Below are positions 46,054-56,183 of a DNA stretch of 64,000 nucleotides, piece by piece. The position numbers were made by a program, and so were the translations under genes. The stretch is from Bacillota bacterium. Lineage in GTDB: Bacteria > Bacillota_A > Clostridia > Lachnospirales > Lachnospiraceae. Numbering within the stretch: the stretch's first letter is position 1; each line of letters begins with the position of its first letter. The notes under the pieces are model-generated. The model was given only the letters and a program-made list of their open reading frames with translations, was not told the origin of the DNA and made no database searches. Where the stretch lies: the NCBI GenBank assembly GCA_023407175.1, contig JAEYMU010000042.1:1-64000 (forward strand). Direction: 5' to 3'.

Positions 46054-47865
46054 ATGGCCTTAGACCAGAGTAAAGTAAGAAACTTTTGTATTATCGCCCA
46101 TATTGATCACGGCAAATCAACCCTTGCAGACCGGATTATCGAAATGACCGGACTGCTTACCAGCCGTGAGATGCAGGCACAGGTGCTTGACAATATGGAT
46201 TTGGAAAGAGAACGCGGAATCACCATCAAGGCCCAGACGGTTCGTACCGTCTATAAAGCAAAGAATGGTGAAGAATATATATTTAACCTGATTGATACAC
46301 CGGGACATGTGGATTTTAACTATGAGGTGTCCAGAAGTCTTGCAGCCTGCGAGGGAGCCATTCTGGTGGTGGATGCAGCACAGGGAATTGAGGCGCAGAC
46401 CCTTGCCAATGTATATCTGGCACTGGATCATAATCTGGATATCATACCGGTCATTAATAAGATTGATCTTCCGAGTGCGGACCCGGAGCGCGTAATTGCG
46501 GAAATCGAGGACGTAATCGGCTTGGAGGCCCATGACGCCCCGCTGATTTCGGCTAAAGTCGGTACAAATGTCGATCAGGTGCTGGAGCAGATTGTGGCAA
46601 AGCTTCCGGCCCCGAAGGGAGACCCGGATGCTCCGCTTCAGGCATTGATTTTTGATTCTATTTATGACTCCTATAAAGGGGTAATCGTCTTCTGCAGAAT
46701 TAAGGAGGGCACCGTTAAGCGCGGAACTGAGATACGCATGATGGCAACCGGTGCAACGGCAGAGGTTGTGGAGCTGGGGACCTTCGGACCCGGTCAGTTC
46801 ATTCCTGCAGAGGAGCTGTCGGCGGGTATGGTAGGCTATCTTACGGCTAGCCTTAAGAATGTAAAGGACACCCGTGTGGGTGATACGGTAACCGATAACA
46901 GGCGTCCCTGCAGTGAACCGCTTCCAGGCTATAAGAAGGTGCATCCGATGGTATATTGCGGTATGTATCCGGCCGATGGTGCAAAATACCCTGATTTAAG
47001 AGATGCCCTTGAGAAGCTCCAGCTTAACGATGCATCCCTGCAGTTTGAGCCGGAAACCTCCGTGGCACTTGGTTTTGGCTTTCGCTGCGGTTTCCTGGGA
47101 TTGCTCCATCTTGAAATTATCCAGGAAAGACTGGAACGGGAATATAATCTGGACCTGGTTACCACAGCTCCCAGCGTTATCTATAAGGTGCATAAAACAG
47201 ACGGACAAGTGTTGGATATAACCAATCCGACCAATCTGCCCGATCCTTCCGTAATCGAATCTATGGAGGAGCCCATGGTATCGGCGGAGATCATGGTTAC
47301 AACGGAATTTGTCGGCTCCATCATGAGTCTGTGCCAGGAGCGGCGCGGTGTATACCTGGGTATGGAATATATGGAGACCACCAGGGCCTTGTTAAAATAT
47401 GAGCTGCCGCTCAATGAGATAATATATGATTTCTTTGATGCTTTGAAATCCAGATCCAGAGGATATGCTTCCTTTGATTATGAATTAAAGGGCTATGTGC
47501 AATCTGAGCTTGTTAAGCTGGACATCCTGATTAATAAGGAAGAGGTAGATGCCCTGACCTTTATCGTACATGCAGAAAGTGCCTATGAGCGCGGCAGAAA
47601 AATGTGCGAGAAGCTTAAGGAGGAGATACCGAGGCAGCTATTTGAAATTCCGATTCAGGCGGCAATCGGAAGTAAGATTATCGCCAGGGAGACTGTAAAG
47701 GCAATGCGCAAGGATGTCCTTGCCAAGTGCTACGGCGGAGATATCACCCGTAAGAAGAAGCTTTTGGAGAAGCAAAAGGAAGGCAAGAAGCGTATGCGCC
47801 AGATCGGTAATGTGGAAATACCGCAGAAGGCCTTCATGAGTGTATTGAAGCTGGATGAGGATTAA
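46054..47865 (+). CDS. lepA: elongation factor 4 (back-translocase)
   Basis: A 603-residue translational GTPase: G1 AHIDHGKST, switch [15 protein letters not shown]3 DTPGHVDF, G4 NKID, followed by domains II, III and V and the LepA-specific C-terminal domain ending [18 protein letters not shown]. It acts on ribosomes to reverse or rescue stalled translocation. AGGAGG precedes the ATG. Full normal length. Confidence 0.97.
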   Translation: MALDQSKVRNFCIIAHIDHGKSTLADRIIEMTGLLTSREMQAQVLDNMDLERERGITIKAQTVRTVYKAKNGEEYIFNLIDTPGHVDFNYEVSRSLAACEGAILVVDAAQGIEAQTLANVYLALDHNLDIIPVINKIDLPSADPERVIAEIEDVIGLEAHDAPLISAKVGTNVDQVLEQIVAKLPAPKGDPDAPLQALIFDSIYDSYKGVIVFCRIKEGTVKRGTEIRMMATGATAEVVELGTFGPGQFIPAEELSAGMVGYLTASLKNVKDTRVGDTVTDNRRPCSEPLPGYKKVHPMVYCGMYPADGAKYPDLRDALEKLQLNDASLQFEPETSVALGFGFRCGFLGLLHLEIIQERLEREYNLDLVTTAPSVIYKVHKTDGQVLDITNPTNLPDPSVIESMEEPMVSAEIMVTTEFVGSIMSLCQERRGVYLGMEYMETTRALLKYELPLNEIIYDFFDALKSRSRGYASFDYELKGYVQSELVKLDILINKEEVDALTFIVHAESAYERGRKMCEKLKEEIPRQLFEIPIQAAIGSKIIARETVKAMRKDVLAKCYGGDITRKKKLLEKQKEGKKRMRQIGNVEIPQKAFMSVLKLDED

Positions 47866-48112
47866 ACGGATGAGAAAGCCTGTATTGGAAAAAGCATATA
47901 ATAATGATAGGCTAAAATAGTTACTTTGTTTTAAATAAAAATATGATATTTAAAAAGCTGTTTACTATTCGTGATTTTAAGAGTGCTGACTGGCAGCAGT
48001 GGCATATTACTTGAAAGCTAATGGATTGGGGAAACAGCTTTTCCTGTTATTCACCAAAGTTTATTCGGTACTATGTTAGGTACAGGAGAATTCAGAAAGG
48101 TACGATTGAATT

Positions 48113-49375
48113 ATGGAAAATGAAGCTTTTAAGGAACAGCATGGGAAGAGAGAGCAGGAGCTTGGGCTCTATCTTCATATACCGTTCTGTGTTAAGAAAT
48201 GCGACTACTGTGATTTCCTGTCAGCCCCTGCTTCCCAGGAAACCATCGACCGGTATTTTGAGGCCATGCTGGCTGAACTGGGGCAATATGAGAATTGTAC
48301 AGGGGATTGTATTGTACCTACAATCTTTATTGGAGGTGGCACACCCTCCTGTGTAGAGACCGGCTATATCGAAAGGCTGATGGAAGCGGTTAACCGCATT
48401 TTTAAAGTGGACTGGCACCGTCTTGAGGCAACAATAGAAATCAATCCAGGAACAATAACGGAGGACAAACTAAAAAGCTACCAAAGAGCGGGCATCAACC
48501 GCTTAAGCTTTGGATTGCAGTCCGCAGACAATGGGGAACTGGCACGGCTTGGAAGAATTCATACCTATGAGCAATTCGAGGAAAATTACCGGCTTGCGAG
48601 AGCGCTTGGTTTTCACAATATTAACGTTGATCTGATGTCCGCGATACCGGGCCAGACGCCGGACTCCTGGGAAAGGACGCTGAACCGGGTGCTTTCACTG
48701 GAGCCGGAGCACATATCGGCATACAGCTTAATTATTGAGGAGGGTACCAGCTTCTATGACAGGTACCGGGAAGGTACAGAGGGCTTTGGGGAGCTGCCGG
48801 GGGAGGAGGAAGACCGGCGGATGTATTATAGGACCAAGGAAATCCTGCAGGCGAATGGTTATTATCGTTATGAGATTTCTAACTATGCAAAAAATGCATT
48901 TCAATGTCGACATAACACGTCTTATTGGATTTGTAAGGACTATTTGGGCATTGGCTTGGGTGCGTCATCATTGCTTGATAGTGCAAGGTTTTCAAATTTG
49001 CACGGCATAGAACAATATATAAATTTATGCAATTTATATAAAAAAAATAATGTCAAGGCGAGGAATATTGACACGCAAAAAAATAAGGAAAAAGCTGTAC
49101 TGGAAGATTTTATAGGACTAAGAAGGAATATAGAGCTGCTGACAGAGCAACAGAAAATGGAGGAATTTATGTTTTTGGGATTGAGGCGAATGGCTGGAAT
49201 TAGCATAAATACATTCGTTGAAAGATTTGGAATAGAATTGGAAGCAGTCTATGGTGAAACAGTAAAGCGGGGAGTTAAGGATAAATTGCTGGAAATACAG
49301 GGAGATCATATCCGATTGACGGAGTACGGAATTGACATTAGTAATTATGTCCTAGCGGGTTTTTTACTTGATTGA
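48113..49375 (+). CDS. hemW: heme chaperone HemW / radical SAM family protein
   Basis: 420 residues. LYLHIPFCVKKCDYCDF holds the radical SAM cysteines (C26, C30, C33) plus the extra conserved F/Y that marks the HemN-like branch, then GGGTPS, EINPGT, SFGLQS and a C-terminal HemW domain. HemW binds haem and is thought to insert it into target enzymes; it lacks coproporphyrinogen oxidase activity. The 3' third is more AT-rich than the 5' part. The 247 nt upstream show no other feature. Confidence 0.92.
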   Translation: MENEAFKEQHGKREQELGLYLHIPFCVKKCDYCDFLSAPASQETIDRYFEAMLAELGQYENCTGDCIVPTIFIGGGTPSCVETGYIERLMEAVNRIFKVDWHRLEATIEINPGTITEDKLKSYQRAGINRLSFGLQSADNGELARLGRIHTYEQFEENYRLARALGFHNINVDLMSAIPGQTPDSWERTLNRVLSLEPEHISAYSLIIEEGTSFYDRYREGTEGFGELPGEEEDRRMYYRTKEILQANGYYRYEISNYAKNAFQCRHNTSYWICKDYLGIGLGASSLLDSARFSNLHGIEQYINLCNLYKKNNVKARNIDTQKNKEKAVLEDFIGLRRNIELLTEQQKMEEFMFLGLRRMAGISINTFVERFGIELEAVYGETVKRGVKDKLLEIQGDHIRLTEYGIDISNYVLAGFLLD

Positions 49376-49571
49376 TAGGTAGAGTGCATTTTTATTACAT
49401 TGATTTTGCTTTTGCTAATATTATGCACAAAAAATAACTTGGATAATTATGCGTTTTGACGATGTACATACTATGCCAGATTTGTTAAAATGTATATGTA
49501 TTGAATGTGCGGGTTATCCGTGCTCAAGAAAATAATTTCAAGACAACTATTATTAGAGGAGGAGATTTACA

Positions 49572-50357
49572 ATGAAGTTATTTAAAAAAGTTTTAGCGGC
49601 AACAACAGTATTGACACTTGCATTTTCAGCAGTTCCCGTAAGCGCAGCAACCGATGTAATCGATTTTGAGGATGGTAACGTACCTGCAAGTATCATTATG
49701 GCAACCGTAAATGATGACGGAGTTACACCTGATGGCGATCCTGCAATTTTATCAGTTGTTGATTTCCAGGGTTCCAAGATGCTTAAGATTGATACACAGG
49801 AGAATGGTACTCCTAAGGTTAAATTCCTGTTAGCTAGTTTAGTTGGCGAAGATAATGTAGCTAATGTTGGCGGTATTGAATATGATTTATATATCGAACA
49901 GCCCTCTGGCGAAGTAGCTGGCTGGAATGGCGGTACCATTGGCGCAGGTCCTTGGGCAGCAGGCGGTGCATGGTATAACGGCGTTGGTTTTACAATTGAG
50001 GATTATGAGAATGCAACAACAGCAGTAAATCATCTGAAAGAGACGATCAATGCTGGTTTAGGTTTTGCTGATTCCACCGGCTTCTTTATGTTTATGAACT
50101 GGGCAAACAACGGAACCGATGACTACATCGACAATGTAAAGATTCTTGATAAAGACGGCAATGCTATGGAGCTTGTTGGTTTAGCAGGCGATGCAGCAGC
50201 TACTGATACAGCTACTGATACCACAGCAGCTACCGATACTACTTCAACTGCTCCTAAGACAGGAACTACCTCCTATGCATTATTCTTTGCTGCTGGTGCA
50301 GCTGTTATGTTAACAGGCGCAGTAGTACTGAAAAGACGTAAGACTGTTGAAGAATAA
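49572..50357 (+). CDS. secreted surface protein with variant sorting signal (APKTG)
   Basis: 261 residues: signal peptide MKLFKKVLAATTVLTLAFSAVPVSAA, a ~170-residue beta-rich domain (DFEDGNVPAS at the start and DDYIDNVKILD near its end resemble carbohydrate-binding jelly-roll modules), a Thr/Ala/Asp linker, then APKTG, a hydrophobic helix and the charged tail KRRKTVEE. That is the sortase layout with Ala for Leu. It lies just upstream of a LytTR two-component system and the GH3 modules, so binding of a glycan is a reasonable guess. Confidence 0.78.
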   Translation: MKLFKKVLAATTVLTLAFSAVPVSAATDVIDFEDGNVPASIIMATVNDDGVTPDGDPAILSVVDFQGSKMLKIDTQENGTPKVKFLLASLVGEDNVANVGGIEYDLYIEQPSGEVAGWNGGTIGAGPWAAGGAWYNGVGFTIEDYENATTAVNHLKETINAGLGFADSTGFFMFMNWANNGTDDYIDNVKILDKDGNAMELVGLAGDAAATDTATDTTAATDTTSTAPKTGTTSYALFFAAGAAVMLTGAVVLKRRKTVEE

Positions 50358-50398
50358 TAATTAATTTGTCTTATTCATAAAATTTTACCCATAAAATA

Positions 50399-50448
50399 AG
50401 AATGAGGGCTTTCACATGTGTTCCTTACAATGTGAAAGCCCTCATTCT
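50399..50448 (+). terminator. strong terminator after the surface protein gene
   Basis: A 19-bp perfect inverted repeat (50399-50417 with 50430-50448) with a 12-nt loop and short T stretches. It isolates the surface protein from the regulator genes. Confidence 0.88.
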
Positions 50449-50560
50449 ATTTGCTAAGAGAACCTGTGAAATGAATGTCCTAAAGTATTTATTGCTAAAG
50501 TCCTGCGGCCTGGCTATAATAAGCTTATTATATCAGAAAATAGATTTCAGGAGGAGTACA

Positions 50561-51271
50561 ATGGTACGGATTGCCATAGTCGAAGACGACGCAAAATATA
50601 TGCAGCAATTATGCGGCTTTGTGAAGCGGTATGCGGGAGAAAATGATGAAATTATTGATATAAAAACATTTTCTGATGGCGATGACATCGTATACGAATA
50701 TAAAGCAGTTTATGATATTATATTTCTGGATATTCAGATGAAGAGAATGGATGGTATGAAGGCAGCCCAGAATATACGCAAGATGGATGAAACGGTAATT
50801 ATTATTTTTATCACTAACATGGCTCAGTATGCCATACAGGGGTATTCTGTAAATGCCATGGACTTTGTGCTAAAGCCTGTAACTTATTTTGCCTTTTCAG
50901 AGGAACTGGCCAAGGCAATCCGGCGGTTGAAGGAAAGAACCAGAGCCTATCTGACCATCAAGCAGGAAGCGGGAATGCTGCGTCTGGATGTTACCCAGAT
51001 TACCTATATTGAAAGCCAGGGCCATAAAATACTGATTCATACGGAAGCTGATGTCTATTCTATGGTAGAAACCATGAAGAATATGGAGCAGCAATTGATG
51101 AAATACAAATTCTCCAGATGCAATAACTGCTATCTGGTCAATTTAAGATACATCGAAAGCGTCCAGCAGAGCTTGGTAACGGTTGCAGGAGAGAAGCTCC
51201 AGATCAGCCGTCCGAGAAAAAAAGCATTCATGGATGATATTACGGATTTTGTTGGAGGCGAGGTTATATGA
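50561..51271 (+). CDS. LytTR response regulator
   Basis: 236 residues: receiver (VEDD, phospho-acceptor Asp57 in IFLDIQM, Lys in the last strand) and a LytTR DNA-binding domain with YIESQGHKI and RCNNCYLVN. The ATG at 50561 follows GGAGGAG. The stop overlaps the kinase start. It is a second LytTR regulator distinct from the agr one; conserved 21-bp-spaced TTATGC repeats in front of both GH3 modules are the probable binding sites. Confidence 0.88.
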   Translation: MVRIAIVEDDAKYMQQLCGFVKRYAGENDEIIDIKTFSDGDDIVYEYKAVYDIIFLDIQMKRMDGMKAAQNIRKMDETVIIIFITNMAQYAIQGYSVNAMDFVLKPVTYFAFSEELAKAIRRLKERTRAYLTIKQEAGMLRLDVTQITYIESQGHKILIHTEADVYSMVETMKNMEQQLMKYKFSRCNNCYLVNLRYIESVQQSLVTVAGEKLQISRPRKKAFMDDITDFVGGEVI

Positions 51272-52575
51272 CAACTGTACCCGATATACCCCGTTTATAC
51301 ACGGCAATTGCTGAATGGGCTGGCTGTCTGATCTATATTCTGTTTATGAGAAAACGCTTTACAGGATTTCGGCTGGCGGTACTTCTTGCCGCATCCCTGG
51401 TGGCACTTTGCGCTTTGCAATATGTGAACGGTATGCTTCCCCTGGTCTTCTGGATACCGGGAATGACAGCAGCGATGCTTCTCATGTATCTGAGTATTTT
51501 TATCTGTTGTGACATCTCAGCTCTGGATACGGCAGCCTGCTGTGCCCGGGCTTTTGTATTGGCTGAATTCGCTGCATCGCTGGAATGGCAGGTATATATT
51601 TTCTTTGCAATGCGGGGAGTTGACGTACAGTGGATCTCGGTGCTTTTTATGCTGGGGTTCAATCTGGGAATTTATTCAGTGATCTATCTCCTGGAGCGCC
51701 GCCATGCTCCGAAGGGGAGAAATTTTGGAGCAACAACACGGGAGGTATTCAGCTCTGTCCTGATTGCTTTGGCGGCGTTTCTTATGAGTAATATCAGCTT
51801 TATCTATACTGACACGCCCTTTACAGGCGTGGGAACGGGAATTTTATATATTCGTACGCTGGTAGATCTGGCGGGCTTTGTTATGCTGTTTGCCCAGCAG
51901 GATAAATGGATGGAGCTTCATATGAAGCAGGAGCTGGAGGCGATTAACCACATTCTGAAGCAGCAGTACGAGCAGTATCAGCTGTCCAGAGATAGCATCG
52001 AGCTGCTGAACCGCAAATATCACGACTTGAAGCATCAGATTAATATTATACGGATGGAACGCGACCCTGAGAAAAAGGAAGCCTATCTGGAGGAAATGGA
52101 AAGCGGCATCCGAATGTATGAGGCTCAGAATAAGACGGGAAATAGTGTTCTGGATACCATTTTGACCAGTAAGAGCCTGTATTGTGTGCAGCATGATATT
52201 AATTTCACCTGTGTAGCGGACGGAACTCTGCTTTCCTTTATGAATGTCATGGATATCTGCACGATTTTCGGAAATATGCTGGATAATGCGGTTGAATGTG
52301 TGGAGCAGATAAAGGACAGCGAGCTGCGTTTGATACGAGCTGCGGTCTTTGCACAGAATAATTTTTTAATGATTCGTGTTGAAAACTATTATGAGGCGGA
52401 GCTAACCATGTATGACGGACTGCCGGTCACAACCAAGCTGGATAATCGCTTTCATGGCTTTGGAATCAAAAGTATCCGTCAGGCAGTCGAAAAATATGAG
52501 GGAACCTTAACAATTCATACGGAAAATCATTGGTTCACAATGAGAATCCTGATCCCGTTGCCTGGAGAGGGATAA
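51268..52575 (+). CDS. GHKL sensor histidine kinase
   Basis: 435 residues: about six N-terminal membrane helices (to residue ~210), a coiled linker, an H-box with KYHDLKHQINIIR, then a GHKL ATPase domain with FGNMLDNAVECVE and FHGFGIKSIRQ. It pairs with the preceding regulator by overlap. The ligand is unknown; peptides are sensed by relatives, but no agrBD-like genes lie next to it. Confidence 0.88.
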   Translation: MTTVPDIPRLYTAIAEWAGCLIYILFMRKRFTGFRLAVLLAASLVALCALQYVNGMLPLVFWIPGMTAAMLLMYLSIFICCDISALDTAACCARAFVLAEFAASLEWQVYIFFAMRGVDVQWISVLFMLGFNLGIYSVIYLLERRHAPKGRNFGATTREVFSSVLIALAAFLMSNISFIYTDTPFTGVGTGILYIRTLVDLAGFVMLFAQQDKWMELHMKQELEAINHILKQQYEQYQLSRDSIELLNRKYHDLKHQINIIRMERDPEKKEAYLEEMESGIRMYEAQNKTGNSVLDTILTSKSLYCVQHDINFTCVADGTLLSFMNVMDICTIFGNMLDNAVECVEQIKDSELRLIRAAVFAQNNFLMIRVENYYEAELTMYDGLPVTTKLDNRFHGFGIKSIRQAVEKYEGTLTIHTENHWFTMRILIPLPGEG

Positions 52576-52629
52576 CTGTACGGGAGATGGCAATTGAATA
52601 ATATTTTGTATAGGACTTAAATAAAAGAG

Positions 52630-52668
52630 AAAAGTATTCTTAACATTTTCTATGTGAAGAATGCTTTT
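52630..52668 (+). terminator. terminator after the two-component genes
   Basis: AAAAGTATTCTT (52630-52641) pairs with AAGAATGCTTTT (52657-52668, one G-U), followed by more T residues. Confidence 0.78.
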
Positions 52669-52730
52669 TTTGTTGCATTGATGAAAAACCATACGAATGA
52701 TATGCAGCTTATTTATAATAATAACGCAGG

Positions 52731-52798
52731 TTATGCTCTGAAATAAGCAATTTATGCGGAAAATATGCATAAAAAAATAAGTATGATAACATTATAAT
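52731..52798 (+). promoter_or_regulatory. promoter of GH3 module 1 with tandem TTATGC boxes
   Basis: TTATGC at 52731-52736 and 52752-52757 (21 bp apart), a further TATGCA at about 52764, and TATAAT at 52793-52798. The segment from 52731 to the TTGTTCA after the -10 is clearly homologous to the region before the second GH3 gene. The same geometry as LytTR sites makes the neighbouring regulator the likely activator. The rest of the 525-nt gap (52576-53100) has a GGAGGT-type site near 53085 but no other gene. Confidence 0.7.
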
Positions 52799-53100
52799 TG
52801 TTCAATAAGCTGATATTATCAGGAGTGAACATTTATTAATTGGGACAAATGGAGAAATGTTTTGCCTGAAAGGAGGTTGAAGCGCATAGGTCATTCTGAA
52901 AATCAAAGAAGGAAAATTGAAACTGTATTTTACAGGCAATACTTATGCTGCGGGAGACAAAGAGGAGCTGCTCATTTGGAAGGGGAGAACCCGTTATAAT
53001 TACGCAGAGGTGCTGTGATTATTCAGAAGGACCGAAAAAGCATAGAAAAAGGATGAATTACTTAAAAACAATATGTAAAAAATCGGAGGTAGTGAAAAAA

Positions 53101-56100
53101 ATGAGAATCAAGAATAGGCGTAGGATTTATAGTGTGATAGCGATTCTGCTTGTTGTAGCTGTGGTTGCGGGAAACATTGCCTATACCGGCACGGGGACTG
53201 CTATGGCTACGGAAAGCGACGGAGCTTCTGTCACGAAGGATGGCGATTATTGCTATCAGGAGGGGTATAATGTAAGCGTTGAGCTTGAAGCAGAGGGCTC
53301 TGTCCTCTTGAAAAATGACGATAATGTTCTGCCGCTTGCGGAAGGGACTAAGGTAACAATTCTCGGAGCCATGTCCTATAATTATGTAGAGGGCGGTACA
53401 GGCTCGGCAGGCGGAGCAGATGATGAGAATACGGTTATGATGAATGACGCTTTTGGAGAAGCAGGTCTGGATGTAAATCCTGATGCATGGGATTGGCTTG
53501 CCGGTCAATGCGGAGGCTCCAGAGGTGTTGATGATAAGGACCCCGCGGGTGTGGGCTGGACAAGTTATACCAAAATTCATGAATTTGCTTCCGATGTATA
53601 TGGAAGCGGTACATCGTCAATCGTTACTGACGGTTATTCGGATTATGCGATTGTGACAATTGCACGTTCCGGTGCGGAAGGAGCCTCTCCTTCCATGGAT
53701 TATGACGGAGATGGAAGTACGCTTACAGGTACAACCTATCTGGAGCTTGATCAGAATGAAAAGGATCTTCTGACATACTGTGCGGCAAATTTCAGCCATA
53801 CAATCGTCCTGATTAATTCGGCAACTGCTATGGAACTTGGCTTTCTTGACTCTGATGAATATAATATTGATGCGGCACTTTGGATAGGACATCCGGGTGA
53901 AGCAGGTATTGTAGGCGTAGGTACAATACTCACCGGACGCACCAATCCATCCGGTCGTCTGGTGGATACATATTCCTATGATATGACGACGAATCCTACC
54001 TATTATAATACAGATAATAACAGCTATACAAACGGTCAGACCTTCTATCAGTATGAGGAAGGTATTTATGTGGGCTATCGATACTATGAGACGGCCGATG
54101 CCGTAGGATATTTCGACTCCCCGGAATTTACCTCCCTGTCCTTAAAAAATGGAAGTGCCAGCGGCTATGATCAGGTAGTGCAGTATCCCTTTGGCTATGG
54201 ACTTTCCTATACCTCCTTTACCGAAAAAATAACAAAGTCCGAGGTGGATTTAAAGGCTCACGGCACGAACAGCATTACGGTAAAGGTAACCAATGACGGT
54301 TCTGTGGCCGGTAAGGATGTTGTGGAGCTTTATATGGAGGCCCCTTATCAGTCCGATACGGAGAATTTTGGTATTAAGGGAGTGGGCCTTGAGAAATCCA
54401 AGGTTGTACTGATTGGCTTTGCAAAAACTGACGAAATTGCGCCCGGTGAATCGGCAGAAGTGACGATCACCTTCCAAACAGATAATCTTGCATCCTATGA
54501 TAACTTCGGTCAGGGCTGCTATGTTTTGGAAAAGGGTGAATATAAATTCCATGTACAAAAGGATGCTCATCAATGGGGCGGGGAAGGCAGCACCAATGCC
54601 GCCAGTGACACAGCCTCCGCAAATCTTAAAAAATCTATTATCTATAATGAGAGCGGAAATGTCAGTGACGCAGAATATGCGGGTGCACGTGACTCGGATG
54701 ATGTGATTGCCGTAAATTCCATGGATGATGTGACAGCCGGTGACGGAAATATGCTTGACGGTTATCTTTCCCGGAATGATATTGCCGGTGGAATGACAGC
54801 TATCATGCAGCATCAGTCTGATGAGGCTTCCAACGAGATACTGAATTCTGATATAGAAGCCTGCCTGAATCTGACGAATACGGACACCTATGACTATACT
54901 TATGAGACCTATATTAACGGTGTGAAAACGACTCTTTCAGAAACAATTTATGCCCATGGCAATAATATGATGCCCTTTGCCGAGCAAACGCCGGACGGTA
55001 TCGATACCCAGACACTGAGTGAGCAGAAATGGGGACAGACCTATTATGTGCTGGAGGATGAGAACGGTGAAGCCGTGCTGGATGATAATGGTCTTCCCAC
55101 GGTGGTCGCTAAAGAGCCGACTGACGGAAGTGCTTATCATAAGCTTAGCTGTGAGGATATGACGAATGTTCCCATTGACACCACTGAGGGTAAGGCTATT
55201 TGGAATATGCTGGTAGAGGAAACAACCCTGGCAGAAGCAATTGAAATTCAGGGAAATTCCGGTTGGAATGTAAGTGCAGTTGACTCTGTCGGCAAAAGTG
55301 CCCAAAAGTGTCAGGATGGACCAGGAGAGCCTGCCAATGGTACTGTTGCAGGCGGAACATGGTTCCCCTGTGCGGTAACCATTGCTGCAACCTGGAATAC
55401 AGAGCTTGCCTATGCGGAAGGTGTTGCTTACGGTAATCAGGCCGCCCTGTTTGGTGTGGGCGGAGCCTATGCACCTGCCATGAATACTCATAGATCTCCA
55501 TTCGGCGGACGTAATTTTGAATATTATTCAGAGGATGGCTTCATTGCAGGGCAGATAGGCGGCAATGCGGTATCGGGCATTCAGTCCACCGGTACAAATG
55601 TATTTATCAAGCACTTTGCTTTGAATGACGGAGATACCAACCGTGGCGGTAATACAACCTGGGCCAATGAACAGGCAATCCGTGAGATTTATCTGGTTCC
55701 TTATGAGATTTCCGTGAAGGAATACAACGCAAACGGTATTATGGGTTCGCTGAACAGAATCGGTATGTCCTGGTACCATTACGGAATGTATGTGAGTATT
55801 CTCCGTAATGAATGGGGCTGGAACGGCTATTTAATTACTGACGGTGACGGAGCTGACGGTGATGCCTATAACTCAGCACAGGCTATGCTTTCCGTACTGG
55901 GCTCCATGCTTAACCGCGGTGTTTATATTAATGCGGCTTCCACCCAGGCGGCATATGGTGATGCTTCTTCTTATGCTTATGGACAGTACAGCTTACATCA
56001 GGTTATGTTATATTGTTTATACCAGTATTGCGGAAACGGTACGATCGGTGCCACAACCACATCCAGTGATTTCCCTGTCGGTGCGGTAGTTGTCGGAGGA

Positions 56101-56172
56101 ATGGCTGCAGCGGTGATCATAATTATAGCCAGTATCATTGCGGTTCGTGTCAGAAAGAAAAAGAAGGCTTGA
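53101..56172 (+). CDS. membrane-anchored, circularly permuted GH3 glycosidase 1
   Basis: 1023 residues from the Met at 53101 (CGGAGG upstream). One N-terminal helix and one C-terminal helix (VVGGMAAAVIIIIASIIAV followed by RKKKKA) hold the protein to the membrane. The GH3 C-terminal alpha/beta domain comes first (SVLLKNDDNVLPL, GGTGSAG), then a fibronectin-like domain (DVVELYMEAPY), then the barrel domain (CQDGPGEP, HRSPFGGRNFEYYSEDG, IKHFALND, GYLITDGDG). Asp914 in ITDGDG stands where the GH3 nucleophile is expected. This permuted order is known from Ruminococcus albus-type beta-glucosidases. Substrate unknown; action is outside the cell. Confidence 0.85.
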   Translation: MRIKNRRRIYSVIAILLVVAVVAGNIAYTGTGTAMATESDGASVTKDGDYCYQEGYNVSVELEAEGSVLLKNDDNVLPLAEGTKVTILGAMSYNYVEGGTGSAGGADDENTVMMNDAFGEAGLDVNPDAWDWLAGQCGGSRGVDDKDPAGVGWTSYTKIHEFASDVYGSGTSSIVTDGYSDYAIVTIARSGAEGASPSMDYDGDGSTLTGTTYLELDQNEKDLLTYCAANFSHTIVLINSATAMELGFLDSDEYNIDAALWIGHPGEAGIVGVGTILTGRTNPSGRLVDTYSYDMTTNPTYYNTDNNSYTNGQTFYQYEEGIYVGYRYYETADAVGYFDSPEFTSLSLKNGSASGYDQVVQYPFGYGLSYTSFTEKITKSEVDLKAHGTNSITVKVTNDGSVAGKDVVELYMEAPYQSDTENFGIKGVGLEKSKVVLIGFAKTDEIAPGESAEVTITFQTDNLASYDNFGQGCYVLEKGEYKFHVQKDAHQWGGEGSTNAASDTASANLKKSIIYNESGNVSDAEYAGARDSDDVIAVNSMDDVTAGDGNMLDGYLSRNDIAGGMTAIMQHQSDEASNEILNSDIEACLNLTNTDTYDYTYETYINGVKTTLSETIYAHGNNMMPFAEQTPDGIDTQTLSEQKWGQTYYVLEDENGEAVLDDNGLPTVVAKEPTDGSAYHKLSCEDMTNVPIDTTEGKAIWNMLVEETTLAEAIEIQGNSGWNVSAVDSVGKSAQKCQDGPGEPANGTVAGGTWFPCAVTIAATWNTELAYAEGVAYGNQAALFGVGGAYAPAMNTHRSPFGGRNFEYYSEDGFIAGQIGGNAVSGIQSTGTNVFIKHFALNDGDTNRGGNTTWANEQAIREIYLVPYEISVKEYNANGIMGSLNRIGMSWYHYGMYVSILRNEWGWNGYLITDGDGADGDAYNSAQAMLSVLGSMLNRGVYINAASTQAAYGDASSYAYGQYSLHQVMLYCLYQYCGNGTIGATTTSSDFPVGAVVVGGMAAAVIIIIASIIAVRVRKKKKA

Positions 56173-56183
56173 AAGGAGAAACA

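Noticed and set aside
46117..46944. 275-codon open frame on the minus strand within lepA
   Set aside because: It is the antisense shadow of a highly conserved gene; composition and lack of ribosome binding site argue against it.
49421..49452. Two TTATGC copies before the sorting-signal gene as LytTR site
   Set aside because: Their distance is 26 bp, not 21, and no promoter is at the right place; kept only as a weak hint.
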